Source of the DNA: Flavobacterium endophyticum
Lineage (GTDB): Bacteria > Bacteroidota > Bacteroidia > Flavobacteriales > Flavobacteriaceae
Direction of reading: 5' to 3'
Length of the DNA stretch: 64,000 bases
NCBI RefSeq assembly: GCF_003634455.1
Contig: NZ_RBLC01000005.1
Location: forward strand, 186,001-250,000
Positions 53,796 to 61,688 of this stretch are shown here, in pieces. Numbering within the stretch: the stretch's first letter is position 1; each line of letters starts with the position of its first letter. The notes beneath the pieces were generated by a model. The model did no database searches. It saw only the letters and a program-made list of their open reading frames with translations, and was not told where the DNA came from. Both the position numbers and the translations under genes were made by a program.

Positions 53796-54182
53796 TTATT
53801 GTTCTAAAGGCTTGCCACTTTCTGTCCAAGAATCGGTGCCGCCTTTAAGCTCTATAATGTTTTGAAAACCTTGAGCCTGCATTATTTCAACTGCCTCAGC
53901 GCTTCTCCCGCCTGCTTTGCAGTAGATATAAACAGGCTTGGTTTTATCAAGCTTATTGATTCGGTCAACGAAATCTTGGTCATAAAGATGGATGTTTTCA
54001 GCTCCTTTCAGATGGCCTTGCTTGTATTCTTTCGGAGTTCTGACATCGACCAATTGCACAGCAGCGGCTTCAGTTTTTTTAGCAAAAACTTCAGGAGAAA
54101 CCAATTCAGGAGATTTGCTCTGCGATTGGCAGGAAGCAAAACTTATCAGGAGTAACAATAAAGAAAATAATCTAGTCTTCAT
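53796..54182 (-). CDS. Exported rhodanese-like lipoprotein
   Basis: 128 residues. Lipoprotein signal (LLLLISFASC, C18). Rhodanese domain with CH2A-type LVDVRTPKEYKQGHLKGAENI and active loop CKAGGRS starting at C88. Single-domain rhodaneses transfer sulfur or act on thiols; the lipid anchor places this one in the periplasm. It is separated by a strong terminator from a second, cytoplasmic rhodanese gene on the same strand. The end abuts the DUF4249 gene. Physiological sulfur donor unknown. Confidence 0.9.
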   Translation of the reverse strand: MKTRLFSLLLLLISFASCQSQSKSPELVSPEVFAKKTEAAAVQLVDVRTPKEYKQGHLKGAENIHLYDQDFVDRINKLDKTKPVYIYCKAGGRSAEAVEIMQAQGFQNIIELKGGTDSWTESGKPLEQ

Positions 54183-54211
54183 ATCTTAGAAATTTAAGGC
54201 CTAAAAGTAAT

Positions 54212-54240
54212 AAAAAAAGGAGCGATACGCTCCTTTTTTT
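54212..54240. terminator. Terminator between the two rhodanese genes
   Basis: AAAAAAAGGAGCG (54212-54224), 3-base loop, CGCTCCTTTTTTT (54228-54240). It overlaps the stop of the upstream rhodanese gene by two bases. Confidence 0.88.
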
Positions 54241-54553
54241 ATTCTGGTAATTCAACAGGTCCGTCCCATTCAGACATTCCGCCTATAAGATTATAAGTCG
54301 TATCAAAACCAAGCTGGCCCATTACGTCGCAGGCCTTTGCACTTCGCATTCCTGCCTGGCAATACACATAATAGTTCTTGGTCTTGTCTAGTTCTTCTAC
54401 TTCATAGATAAACCCTTGGCCTTTATAAATATCAATGTTTTTGGCTCCGGGAATCATTCCTCGATTGTATTCGTCTTCGGTTCTTACGTCTAAAATTACA
54501 GCATTTTCATCTTCCTGTAATTGGGACCACCATTGTTCTTGTGATATATTCAT
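54239..54553 (-). CDS. Cytoplasmic rhodanese-like protein
   Basis: The ATG at 54553 (MNISQEQWWSQLQED) is chosen because the domain begins at once and the longer form would run into the previous gene. 104 residues: VILDVRTEDEYNRGMIPGAKNI and active loop CQAGMRS at C65. GlpE-type single-domain rhodanese. It is third in a minus-strand operon after a TlpA-like and a thioredoxin-like gene, 20 bases after the latter, so it is likely part of a thiol/sulfur-handling unit. Confidence 0.9.
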   Translation of the reverse strand: MNISQEQWWSQLQEDENAVILDVRTEDEYNRGMIPGAKNIDIYKGQGFIYEVEELDKTKNYYVYCQAGMRSAKACDVMGQLGFDTTYNLIGGMSEWDGPVELPE

Positions 54554-54573
54554 TATTTTTTTCTGTAAAAGTA

Positions 54574-55191
54574 TTATGCTTTGATGGAACATCCAATAGC
54601 TTTGGTCTCTTTAACTACTACTTCTTTGTTTTTCAAAAGAGCATCCACTGCTTTTTCTACATATTTTTCCTTAACTGCTTTTTCATCTCCATAATTATCA
54701 TCAATAGCACCGATATATTTCACCTGGTTTCCTTTTGCTGTTTTCTGCAAGATATACACATGTGGTGTTTTTGTAGCTCCATATTGAGGATAGATTTTTT
54801 GTCCTTCATCTAATAAATACGGGAAAGTAAATCCTTTTTCTTTTGCTTTAACTTTCATCAGATCAAAACTGTCATCCTTTTGTTTTTCAGGATTGTTCGG
54901 ATTGATCGCAATTACAGGATAGCCTAGTTTTTTATATTTCTTATCTAAAGCTACGATTCGATCCTCATATGCTTGAGCATACGGACAGTGATTGCAGGTA
55001 AAAATCACGATAAAGCCTTTGGCATCTTTGAAATCTTTCAAGGAAACTTTTTTATTGTCGATGTTCTTCAAGCTGAAATCTGTTGCAATATCGCCTACTT
55101 TATAACCAGCAGCGGCATCCATATTTTTATACGTAAAAGCGCTTGCAAGCCCTGCAAGCAATACAAAAGCAAAAATTTTAATTGTTTTCAT
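54574..55191 (-). CDS. Exported thioredoxin-like/AhpC-TSA protein (CNHC type)
   Basis: 205 residues. Signal peptide (FAFVLLAGLASAF) then a thioredoxin fold: GDIATDFSLKNIDNKKVSLKDF, active site C66-N-H-C69 followed by PYAQAYEDR, cis-proline region KTPHVYIL. The CNHCPYA form and a conserved C-terminal cysteine (AIGCSIK, C201) identify a Bacteroidota group of AhpC/TSA-like proteins. The third cysteine could form a mixed disulfide with the active site. It probably reduces disulfides or peroxides in the periplasm; the partner may be the TlpA-like lipoprotein just upstream. Confidence 0.9.
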   Translation of the reverse strand: MKTIKIFAFVLLAGLASAFTYKNMDAAAGYKVGDIATDFSLKNIDNKKVSLKDFKDAKGFIVIFTCNHCPYAQAYEDRIVALDKKYKKLGYPVIAINPNNPEKQKDDSFDLMKVKAKEKGFTFPYLLDEGQKIYPQYGATKTPHVYILQKTAKGNQVKYIGAIDDNYGDEKAVKEKYVEKAVDALLKNKEVVVKETKAIGCSIKA

Positions 55192-55214
55192 AGTATGATG
55201 TTTATAGTTTGATT

Positions 55215-55748
55215 TTAGTTTTGGAATTGTTTTACCTCATTCTCAAGTTCTTCAAATGAAAAGCTCTTTTCATAAAAACGGCGCTTATCACCTTTATAGA
55301 TAATTGTCGCCGGAATCGCGCCGCTCCATGTAGAATCCACTTTGTTAATCCATGTATTAGCATCTGGATCATTAAGCAATAGCACTTCTGACTTAAGATT
55401 ATGTTCTTTGACAAAAGGCAGTAACTTGGTCTCTGCCATTTTCGGAAAATCGATGCTTACCAAAAGTACTTTTACCTTTTTGTCTTTGTATTCTGCATTC
55501 AGCTTTTCAAAATTGGGAAGTTCTTCTACACAGGGAACACACCAAGTCGCCCAAAAATTAACCACATAAGTAGTGTCATTATCCTTTTTCAGATAGGGCT
55601 CAAGGCCTAAAAAATTATACGAATCGATAGAAATACCGTCTTTTGAATAAGTTTTTAATGGTTTTGGATTAGAAATTGCTTCCTTTTTCTCCTCAGATTT
55701 GCAAGAAACAAGCAGAAAAACGATACCAATGGCAATAATTTTCTTCAT
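55215..55748 (-). CDS. TlpA-like disulfide reductase lipoprotein
   Basis: 177 residues. Lipoprotein signal (AIGIVFLLVSC, C16). Thioredoxin fold with active site C70-V-P-C73 in NFWATWCVPCVEELP and cis-proline region GAIPATIIY. TlpA/ResA-type proteins keep periplasmic cysteines reduced, for example in cytochrome c assembly. First gene of the minus-strand redox operon (TlpA-like, CNHC thioredoxin, rhodanese). It diverges from the MarR operon across 148 bases. Cytochrome genes are not near, so the client is unknown. Confidence 0.93.
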   Translation of the reverse strand: MKKIIAIGIVFLLVSCKSEEKKEAISNPKPLKTYSKDGISIDSYNFLGLEPYLKKDNDTTYVVNFWATWCVPCVEELPNFEKLNAEYKDKKVKVLLVSIDFPKMAETKLLPFVKEHNLKSEVLLLNDPDANTWINKVDSTWSGAIPATIIYKGDKRRFYEKSFSFEELENEVKQFQN

Positions 55749-55836
55749 TTATAAAAAATTTATTTTGTCTTTAAACCCAATAAAAATAAGCATTCTACGT
55801 ACCGACATCATTTATTTAACAAAAATTTAATCCACA

Positions 55837-55881
55837 TTTGTATATACAATTAAAAATAGTACTACATTTGTACATACAAAT
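55837..55881 (+). promoter_or_regulatory. MarR gene promoter with overlapping operators
   Basis: TTTG (55837-55840), 22-base spacer, TACATTTG (55863-55870). Perfect palindrome TTGTATATACAA (55838-55849) covers the -33 box and imperfect copy ATTTGTACATACAAAT (55866-55881) covers the -7 box, 30 bases apart centre to centre. The arrangement fits autorepression by a MarR dimer. Confidence 0.65.
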
Positions 55882-55896
55882 TTTGTAATTACAATA

Positions 55897-56358
55897 ATGA
55901 AAATAGAAGAAATCATCAAAACGACCTCTCCTATGGCAATCGGAAAAAAGACGGTGCTGAACATTATGTACACGCAAAACGTCTTAGCAGAAAAATTCAA
56001 CGAGATACTGAAAGCCTACGATTTATCGCCAGAACAGTTTAATGTCTTAAGAATTCTAAAAGGTCAGAATGGCAAGCCAACCAATATGTGCGTTATCCAA
56101 GAACGGATGATTGCCAAGACTAGCAATACCACGAGGCTGGTTGACAAATTGCTTCTGAAAGAGCTCGTGACCCGAGAAATCTGTCCTGGCAACAGACGAA
56201 AAATGGAAATCGCCATTACAGAAAAAGGATTGGAACTTTTAGCCGATCTTAATCCAAAAGTAGAACATCACGAATGCCTTTTGGCACAAAAACTCTCAGC
56301 TGAAGAACTTGAACAGCTAAATTATTTACTAGAAAAATTAAGAACAATTAATCCATAA
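55897..56358 (+). CDS. MarR-family regulator
   Basis: 153 residues. Winged helix: LSPEQFNVLRILKGQNGKPTNMCVIQERMIAKTSNTTRLVDKLLLKELVTREICPGNRRKMEIAITEKG, with flanking dimer helices. One cysteine in CVIQ and another in REICPG could be redox-sensitive (inferred). It is first of three genes; the nitroreductase starts 8 bases later and YceI follows. Two palindromes over its promoter suggest autorepression and control of the downstream pair. Confidence 0.93.
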   Translation: MKIEEIIKTTSPMAIGKKTVLNIMYTQNVLAEKFNEILKAYDLSPEQFNVLRILKGQNGKPTNMCVIQERMIAKTSNTTRLVDKLLLKELVTREICPGNRRKMEIAITEKGLELLADLNPKVEHHECLLAQKLSAEELEQLNYLLEKLRTINP

Positions 56359-56366
56359 ATTTAAAA

Positions 56367-56999
56367 ATGAGTGCAATTATAAATAACCTGAATTGGAGAT
56401 ATGCAACGAAAAAATTCGATGCAACAAGAAAAATATCAGACCAAGATTTAGAAACAATCAAAGAAGCAATCAGACTTAGTGCTTCCTCTTACGGCCTTCA
56501 GCCATACAAAATCTTAATCGTCGAAACGCCAGAATTAAGAGCAAAATTACAGCCAGTTGCTTGGGGTCAATCTCAAATTGTAGATGCTTCGCATTTGATC
56601 ATCTTTGCAAATCAAACTAATTTTGGAGATAACGGAATCGATTCTTACGCACAGAACATTGTTGAAACAAGAGGAATTCCTGCAGAGAGCATCCAAGGAT
56701 ATGTTGATTTCATGAAATCAAAAATTTCAACTCTGCCATTAGAATCAAGAAACCACTGGACATCAAAACAAACCTATATAGCTTTAGCTAATCTTTTGAA
56801 TGCTGCAGCTGAGCTAAAAATCGACGCTACTCCAATGGAAGGCTTTGATGCCGAACAAGTAAATGAAGTACTTGGACTAGATAAATTAGGCCTAAACGCT
56901 TCTACAATAGCTACTTTAGGCTACCGCCATGAAGAAGATGCCACACAGCATTTTAAAAAAGTGAGAAAATCTAACGAAGAATTATTTATCAATTTATAA
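56367..56999 (+). CDS. Nitroreductase-family NAD(P)H oxidoreductase
   Basis: 210 residues. FMN-dependent nitroreductase fold: NLNWRYATKKFDATRKISDQDL at the start, SASSYGLQPYKILIVETPEL, WTSKQTYIALANLLNAAAEL and the MEGFDAEQVNEVLGL end typical of NfsB/YdgI-like proteins. It reduces nitro compounds or quinones using NAD(P)H. It lies between MarR and YceI in one operon, an arrangement frequent in flavobacteria. Likely an electrophile defence enzyme; substrate not determined. Confidence 0.93.
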   Translation: MSAIINNLNWRYATKKFDATRKISDQDLETIKEAIRLSASSYGLQPYKILIVETPELRAKLQPVAWGQSQIVDASHLIIFANQTNFGDNGIDSYAQNIVETRGIPAESIQGYVDFMKSKISTLPLESRNHWTSKQTYIALANLLNAAAELKIDATPMEGFDAEQVNEVLGLDKLGLNASTIATLGYRHEEDATQHFKKVRKSNEELFINL

Positions 57000-57025
57000 T
57001 AATAACCTTAATTCAATTAAAAACA

Positions 57026-57595
57026 ATGAAAAATTTCAAGACTATTGCAATCGCTCTTTTAGTAGCATTCGGATCATTTACAGCAACGGCACAAGAGAAA
57101 AAAGTTGATGTAAAAGCTAGCAAAATCAACTGGGTTGGTAAAAAAGTAACAGGACAACACGAAGGTACAATCGACCTAAAAAGCGGCGTTCTTGTTTTCA
57201 AAAGCAACAAACTTGCTGGAGGAAACTTTACAGTTGACATGACAACAATTTCTACTACAGACTTGAAAGCAGGTCAAGGAAAAGAAAAACTAGACGGACA
57301 CTTAAAAGCTGACGATTTCTTCGGAACTGACAAATACCCAACAGCTAAATTGGTATTCAAATCAATTGGAAAAAAATCAGATAACGTTTATTCTGTAACT
57401 GCAGATTTAACGATCAAAGACATTACAAACTCCGTGAAATTTGATATTACAGTTAACAAAAATAACGCTACAGCAGCATTAAAAGTAGACAGAACTAAAT
57501 ACGGTATCAAATACGGTTCTGGAAACTTCTTCGAAGGCCTAGGCGACAAAGCAATCTACGACGAATTCGAATTAGCTGTAGATTTAAAATTCTAA
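57026..57595 (+). CDS. Exported YceI-family lipid-binding protein
   Basis: 189 residues. Signal peptide (IALLVAFGSFTATAQ) then the YceI fold: VDVKASKINWVGKKVTGQHEGTI, FTVDMTTIST, LDGHLKADDFFGTDKYPTAKL, GIKYGSGNFFEGLGDKAI. The barrel binds isoprenoid or other long lipids such as polyprenyl quinones in known relatives. As last gene of the MarR operon, 26 bases after the nitroreductase, it may bind a quinone-like ligand (inferred). A terminator follows. Confidence 0.93.
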   Translation: MKNFKTIAIALLVAFGSFTATAQEKKVDVKASKINWVGKKVTGQHEGTIDLKSGVLVFKSNKLAGGNFTVDMTTISTTDLKAGQGKEKLDGHLKADDFFGTDKYPTAKLVFKSIGKKSDNVYSVTADLTIKDITNSVKFDITVNKNNATAALKVDRTKYGIKYGSGNFFEGLGDKAIYDEFELAVDLKF

Positions 57596-57620
57596 TTCCA
57601 AACAATTATTTTTCCCAAGT

Positions 57621-57654
57621 CCCTGTCAGATGTTTTTCTGGCAGGGATTTTTTT
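57621..57654 (+). terminator. Terminator of MarR operon
   Basis: CCCTGTCAGA (57621-57630), 6-base loop, TCTGGCAGGG (57637-57646) with one G-U pair, then A and seven T. Confidence 0.88.
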
Positions 57655-57745
57655 ATTAGGGCGAATCCCTTCGGGTCGGGCTATTCGCTCTATCTTTTGC
57701 TCCATTTCATGCCGCAAAAGGATGCCGCTGCTATCCCTTTCGCGG
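57655..57745. repeat. Structured intergenic repeat-like element
   Basis: Three nested or serial small stems: GCGAAT/ATTCGC (57661-57666, 57683-57688), CTTTTGC/GCAAAAG (57694-57700, 57714-57720) and GGAT/ATCC (57720-57723, 57733-57736). It contains CCCTTCGGGTCGGGC. It is more GC-rich than its surroundings. From memory, similar sequence recurs between Flavobacterium genes; only one copy is in this window. No protein frame is convincing. Confidence 0.45.
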
Positions 57746-57769
57746 ACGTATCGCTCCAAAAAACTTCCG

Positions 57770-57777
57770 TAACTTTG
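57770..57777 (+). promoter_or_regulatory. -7 box for amidotransferase gene
   Basis: TAACTTTG, 24 bases before the ATG at 57802. This supports the internal start over the longer frame, which would begin upstream of the box. No -33 element clear. Confidence 0.5.
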
Positions 57778-57801
57778 CCAAATAAAACAACAACTATTCC
57801 G

Positions 57802-58371
57802 ATGAAAAACATACTTGTAGTAGACAATTACGACAGCTTTACCTACAATCTAGTTCACTATTTAGAAGCCCTAAATTGCAAGGTTACGGTTCTCCGAAAC
57901 GATGAAATCGAGCTCGAAGAAGTCAAAAACTACGACAAAATATTGCTTTCTCCGGGCCCTGGACTTCCATCCGAAGCCGGTTTATTAAAAGATATTATTA
58001 AAGAATATGCTCCCTCAAAAAGCATTTTAGGCATCTGTTTAGGACAGCAAGCTATCGGCGAAGTCTTCGGTTCGACGCTCAAAAATCTCGAAAAAGTATA
58101 CCACGGAACAGCTTCAAAAGCAAAAATTTTGGTCGAAGACGAATCGCTTTTTACAAATATTCCGAACGAATTTATGGTCGGAAGATACCATTCGTGGGTC
58201 GTAGAAAAATCAAATTTAGGTTCCGATTTAGAAATAACTTCAGTAGACGAGAACGGAGAAATCATGTCGCTACGCCACAAAAATTTCGACGTAAAAGGAG
58301 TACAATTTCATCCTGAATCCATCTTGACACCATTGGGAAAACAAATTTTAGAAAATTGGGTTCGCAATTAG
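57802..58371 (+). CDS. Glutamine amidotransferase TrpG/PabA
   Basis: The ATG at 57802 (MKNILVVDNYDSFTYNL) is chosen from the conserved start and the -7 box. 189 residues, normal length. Class I amidotransferase: PGPGLPSEAG, nucleophile C79 in GICLGQQ, H170 and E172 in VQFHPES. It supplies ammonia to anthranilate synthase (tryptophan) or aminodeoxychorismate synthase (folate). The partner TrpE/PabB gene is not adjacent, so the pathway, or a shared role, cannot be decided here. GQQ in place of GHQ after the nucleophile is a mild variation. Confidence 0.93.
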   Translation: MKNILVVDNYDSFTYNLVHYLEALNCKVTVLRNDEIELEEVKNYDKILLSPGPGLPSEAGLLKDIIKEYAPSKSILGICLGQQAIGEVFGSTLKNLEKVYHGTASKAKILVEDESLFTNIPNEFMVGRYHSWVVEKSNLGSDLEITSVDENGEIMSLRHKNFDVKGVQFHPESILTPLGKQILENWVRN

Positions 58372-58500
58372 CAATACTAATCTATTAGTTTATATAATTA
58401 AATTCAATAGTCTGAATTAAAATTATTTAAAAAATCAATATAGAAATTATCTATCGTCATTTTCTCAAACGTTTTTCGTTAAAAAAATGTTAAACAAAAA

Positions 58501-58538
58501 TTAAACAATCGTTTAATTTAAACAAGTGTTTAATTTTG
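58501..58538 (+). promoter_or_regulatory. TetR promoter with tandem operator
   Basis: Two 16-bp near-palindromes, TTAAACAATCGTTTAA (58501-58516) and TTAAACAAGTGTTTAA (58518-58533), one base apart, the second overlapping the -7 box TAATTTTG (58531-58538). No clear -33. The layout fits autorepression by TetR. Confidence 0.6.
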
Positions 58539-58563
58539 TACTCGATTTAATGATGTACAAAAA

Positions 58564-59190
58564 ATGACGACTGAATTTAATGAAAAGCAATTAGAAATCC
58601 TTCAGGTAGCCGAGGAGCTTTTTGCAGAAAAAGGATTCGACGGAACTTCCATCCGCGACATAGCAAAAAAGGCCAATATCAACATTGCGATGATTTCCTA
58701 TTATTTTGGCTCCAAAGAAAAATTACTCGAATCGTTGATCATCTTCCGAACTTCCGATTTGAGATTACAGCTCGAAAATCTTTTTAGCGAAGACCTCTCT
58801 CCTATCCAAAAAATCGAGAAGCTTATCGAACTTTACATAAACCGCCTGAACAAAAACAGATGCCTGTACCAAATTCTCCATTTTGAATTTTCTTCCAAAA
58901 AACGAATCATGGATTTCAAGGTCTTTACCGATGTAAAAAAACAGAACCTCCTATCGCTTCAAAAAATAATTGCTGAAGGACAAGAAAAAGGAGTCTTCCG
59001 AAAAAACATCAACACGGCGCTTTTGCCTCCTACGATCATGGGCACTTTTTTTCACTTCCATACCAACCGCCCTTTTTATGAAGAACTCTTCAACTTGAAG
59101 ACTGAGGAAGCATACGATCATTTTATAAAAACAGAAGTAATAAGTCACATCAAACAAACAATTAAAGCCTTTTTAGTTTATGAAAACTAA
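58564..59190 (+). CDS. TetR-family regulator of efflux operon
   Basis: 208 residues. N-terminal helix-turn-helix: ILQVAEELFAEKGFDGTSIRDIAKKANINIAMISYYFGSKEKLLESL, strongly TetR. The C-terminal ligand domain is of no recognised subtype. It is first in an operon with TolC, EmrA and EmrB homologues, and its last 11 bases overlap the TolC start, indicating translational coupling. Paired operators at the promoter suggest autorepression relieved by an effluxed compound. Confidence 0.94.
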   Translation: MTTEFNEKQLEILQVAEELFAEKGFDGTSIRDIAKKANINIAMISYYFGSKEKLLESLIIFRTSDLRLQLENLFSEDLSPIQKIEKLIELYINRLNKNRCLYQILHFEFSSKKRIMDFKVFTDVKKQNLLSLQKIIAEGQEKGVFRKNINTALLPPTIMGTFFHFHTNRPFYEELFNLKTEEAYDHFIKTEVISHIKQTIKAFLVYEN

Positions 59191-60523
59191 CCCATTGTTG
59201 TTGGGAATGCTATTGATTCTGGGATTTGCTGAAGCAACCGCCCAAGAAAAAAGACCCCTGACACTAAACGAGGCCATCAGCTTGGCCACAACTCAAAGCA
59301 ACGAGGCCGGATTGGCAGACACCAAAACCGAAACTTCGAAGTACGAATTAGAAACCGTAAAAAACAACCGCTACCCTAGCCTGAAAATTTCCGGACAATA
59401 CCAGCGATTGACCGAAGCCAACATCAATTCAAAAGTTTCCTTCGGAGGCTCTGAACCAGCTGAAGGCGAAACAACTTCATCGCCAAAGGTAAACCAGTTG
59501 ATTTTAGGACAAGCCAGCCTTTCTATGCCGATCTTTTCTGGATTTAAGCTAAAAAACAGCGTAAAAGCTTCCGAGAACAGATACCAGGCCGAATTGCTGA
59601 ACGCAAAAAACACCAAAGAGCAGCTGGCTATGAACACGGTGATTCTTTACGTGAATCTTTACAAAGCACAACAGTCCGTACGATTGATTCAAGAAAACCT
59701 GAAGAGCTCTCAACAGCGTGTCAAAGATTTTACCGCCATGGAAGAAAACGGGTTGATTGCTAGAAACGACCTTTTGAAATCGCAATTGCAGTCTTCCAAC
59801 ATCGAATTGTCTTTAGAAGATGCTAAAAGAAAAGTTGTCACATTAAACTACCAGCTTGGGAATCTGCTCAAGCTTCCAGAAGGAACGCAGATTTCTCCCG
59901 ACGATGCTATTTTTGAAGACTCAGGCTTTCCTAAGGCTTCAATTAATCAAAATGATGCTCTTGCCGGCAGAAGTGATTTGGAAGCTTTAAAATGGATGCA
60001 AAAAGCCTCAGAAGCGAATATCAAGGTTGCCGAAGGAAACTATTATCCTTCTGTATCGCTAATCGGCGGTTATGTCGCTTTTAATCTGAAAAACGTCTTG
60101 GAAGTAAATAATGCTATCAATTTTGGAGTCGGTGTTTCGTATGACCTTGCTTCTATTTTCAAAAACGGAAAAGATGTAAAGCTGGCACGAAGCCAAGCTT
60201 CAGAAACAAAACAATCTGCCGATATCCTGACAGACCGTATCAAAGTGGAAGTTCAAGAAGCACAAGAAAATTATGCACTTTCGTTGAAACAGTACAAAGT
60301 CTACCAAGAAGCGATTGTTCAGGCATCTGAAAATTTCAGAATCGTAAAAGACAAATACGACAACGGGCTTTCGGACACCAATGACCTTTTGGAAGCCGAC
60401 GTACAAGAACTTCAAGCAAAATTAAATGAAGCCTTTTCAAAAGCAGACATTGCACAAAGCTATTACGAACTGCTAAGTGCTTCCGGCAAACTAACCGACT
60501 CATTCAATATCACTAAAAACTAA
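59180..60523 (+). CDS. TolC-family outer membrane efflux protein
   Basis: 447 residues. Signal peptide (LLLGMLLILGFAEATAQ), two helical OEP repeats (LTLNEAISLATTQSNEAGLA; YHLQKSL-type stretch RQLENLKLSQQRVKDFTAMEENGLIARNDLLKS; DSADILTDRIKVEVQEAQENYALSLKQYKVYQEA). The normal length and YDNGLSDTNDLLEADV segment fit TolC. It should form the outer membrane duct for the EmrA/EmrB pair downstream. The ATG at 59180 lies inside the TetR gene; next gene starts 12 bases after its stop. Confidence 0.93.
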   Translation: MKTNPLLLGMLLILGFAEATAQEKRPLTLNEAISLATTQSNEAGLADTKTETSKYELETVKNNRYPSLKISGQYQRLTEANINSKVSFGGSEPAEGETTSSPKVNQLILGQASLSMPIFSGFKLKNSVKASENRYQAELLNAKNTKEQLAMNTVILYVNLYKAQQSVRLIQENLKSSQQRVKDFTAMEENGLIARNDLLKSQLQSSNIELSLEDAKRKVVTLNYQLGNLLKLPEGTQISPDDAIFEDSGFPKASINQNDALAGRSDLEALKWMQKASEANIKVAEGNYYPSVSLIGGYVAFNLKNVLEVNNAINFGVGVSYDLASIFKNGKDVKLARSQASETKQSADILTDRIKVEVQEAQENYALSLKQYKVYQEAIVQASENFRIVKDKYDNGLSDTNDLLEADVQELQAKLNEAFSKADIAQSYYELLSASGKLTDSFNITKN

Positions 60524-60535
60524 ATTCCCTTCACG

Positions 60536-61615
60536 ATGGAAAAGAAAAAAACAAATAAAAAGTTTACGTTCATACTTGCTGCGTTAGTCGTAATCGGCGC
60601 AACTTATGGAATATACAAATACGTTCACTCGCTTTCTCACGAAACAACCGATGATGCCCAGATTGAGAAAAACATGAACCCGATCATTCCGAGAGTTTCG
60701 GGCTATGTGACAAAAGTGTATGTAAAAGACAACGACTTCGTTAAAAAAGGCGATACGCTTTTTACCATAGACGATAAAGACTACTTAGTAAAAGTAGAAG
60801 AAGCAAACGCAGCATTAGTTGCAGCACAGGGCAGCTTAGAAGTTTCGAAAGCTGATATTGGCGGTGCTTTGGCAAATATCTCTATTTCTGAAGCAAACAT
60901 TTCTTCTGCGGGCGGAAATATAGAAACCGCAAAAATCAGGCTGACAAGAGCGGCAAACGACTTTGTACGTTACCAAAATCTTTACAAAAACAAATCGATT
61001 ACCAAACAGCAATTCGAGCAGGCAGAAGCTGCAAAATTAGAAGCCGAAAGCGAATTGAGAATCTTACAGCAACAACAGAGAGCTAGTACGTACCAAAAAT
61101 CAGTAGCAGCCTCTCGTTCAAACGTAACGAACAAACAGACGGAAGTGGCCGCTGCAAATATCAAAAAAGCGCAAGCCGTTCTCGATGCTGCGAAATTGAA
61201 CTTAAACTATACTGTAGTTACTGCTTCAATCGACGGACAAGTTTCTAAAATCAACATACAGCCAGGGCAATTTGTGCAGCCGGGGCAATCGATGTTTTAT
61301 ATCATCAACAACAGCGAAGCTTGGGTTATCGCTAATTTCAAGGAAACCCAATTGAGCAAAATGGTAGTCGGGCAAAAAGTAGGCATTCATGTCGATGCTT
61401 ATCCTGATTACGAATTCAAAGGAACAATCACGTCATTTTCTCCTGCAACTGGAGCGCGTTTTTCATTGCTTCCTCCTGATAATGCTACTGGAAACTTCGT
61501 AAAAACAATCCAAAGGCTTCCTGTAAAAATCAGCCTTGATCCTGAAAATGCTCCAGACAAAGTAAAAAATCTTCGTCCGGGTATGAACGTTGACGTTGAC
61601 GTACACTTAAAATAA
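60536..61615 (+). CDS. EmrA/HlyD-type membrane fusion protein
   Basis: 359 residues. One N-terminal helix (KFTFILAALVVIGATYGIYKYV), then TDDAQIEKNMNPIIPRVSGYVTKVYVKDNDFVKKGDTLFTID, a lipoyl-type hairpin, long coiled coil (KSITKQQFEQAEAAKLEAES), and C-terminal LNYTVVTASIDGQVSKINIQPGQFVQPGQ barrel. TDDAQxxxxxxxIxPRVxGY is the EmrA signature. It joins the inner membrane MFS pump to TolC. 73 bases separate it from the pump gene, including an AT-rich imperfect inverted repeat (61631-61665). Confidence 0.93.
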   Translation: MEKKKTNKKFTFILAALVVIGATYGIYKYVHSLSHETTDDAQIEKNMNPIIPRVSGYVTKVYVKDNDFVKKGDTLFTIDDKDYLVKVEEANAALVAAQGSLEVSKADIGGALANISISEANISSAGGNIETAKIRLTRAANDFVRYQNLYKNKSITKQQFEQAEAAKLEAESELRILQQQQRASTYQKSVAASRSNVTNKQTEVAAANIKKAQAVLDAAKLNLNYTVVTASIDGQVSKINIQPGQFVQPGQSMFYIINNSEAWVIANFKETQLSKMVVGQKVGIHVDAYPDYEFKGTITSFSPATGARFSLLPPDNATGNFVKTIQRLPVKISLDPENAPDKVKNLRPGMNVDVDVHLK

Positions 61616-61688
61616 ATCCCAGCATATTAATGATTTAAGGTTTGTAAATCGCAAATCCTAAATCATCAATCCAAAATCTTAAATTAAA

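Noticed and set aside
61631..61665. Imperfect 14-bp inverted repeat between EmrA and EmrB genes as a terminator
   Set aside because: AT-rich with two mismatches, no T-run, and it lies within an operon.
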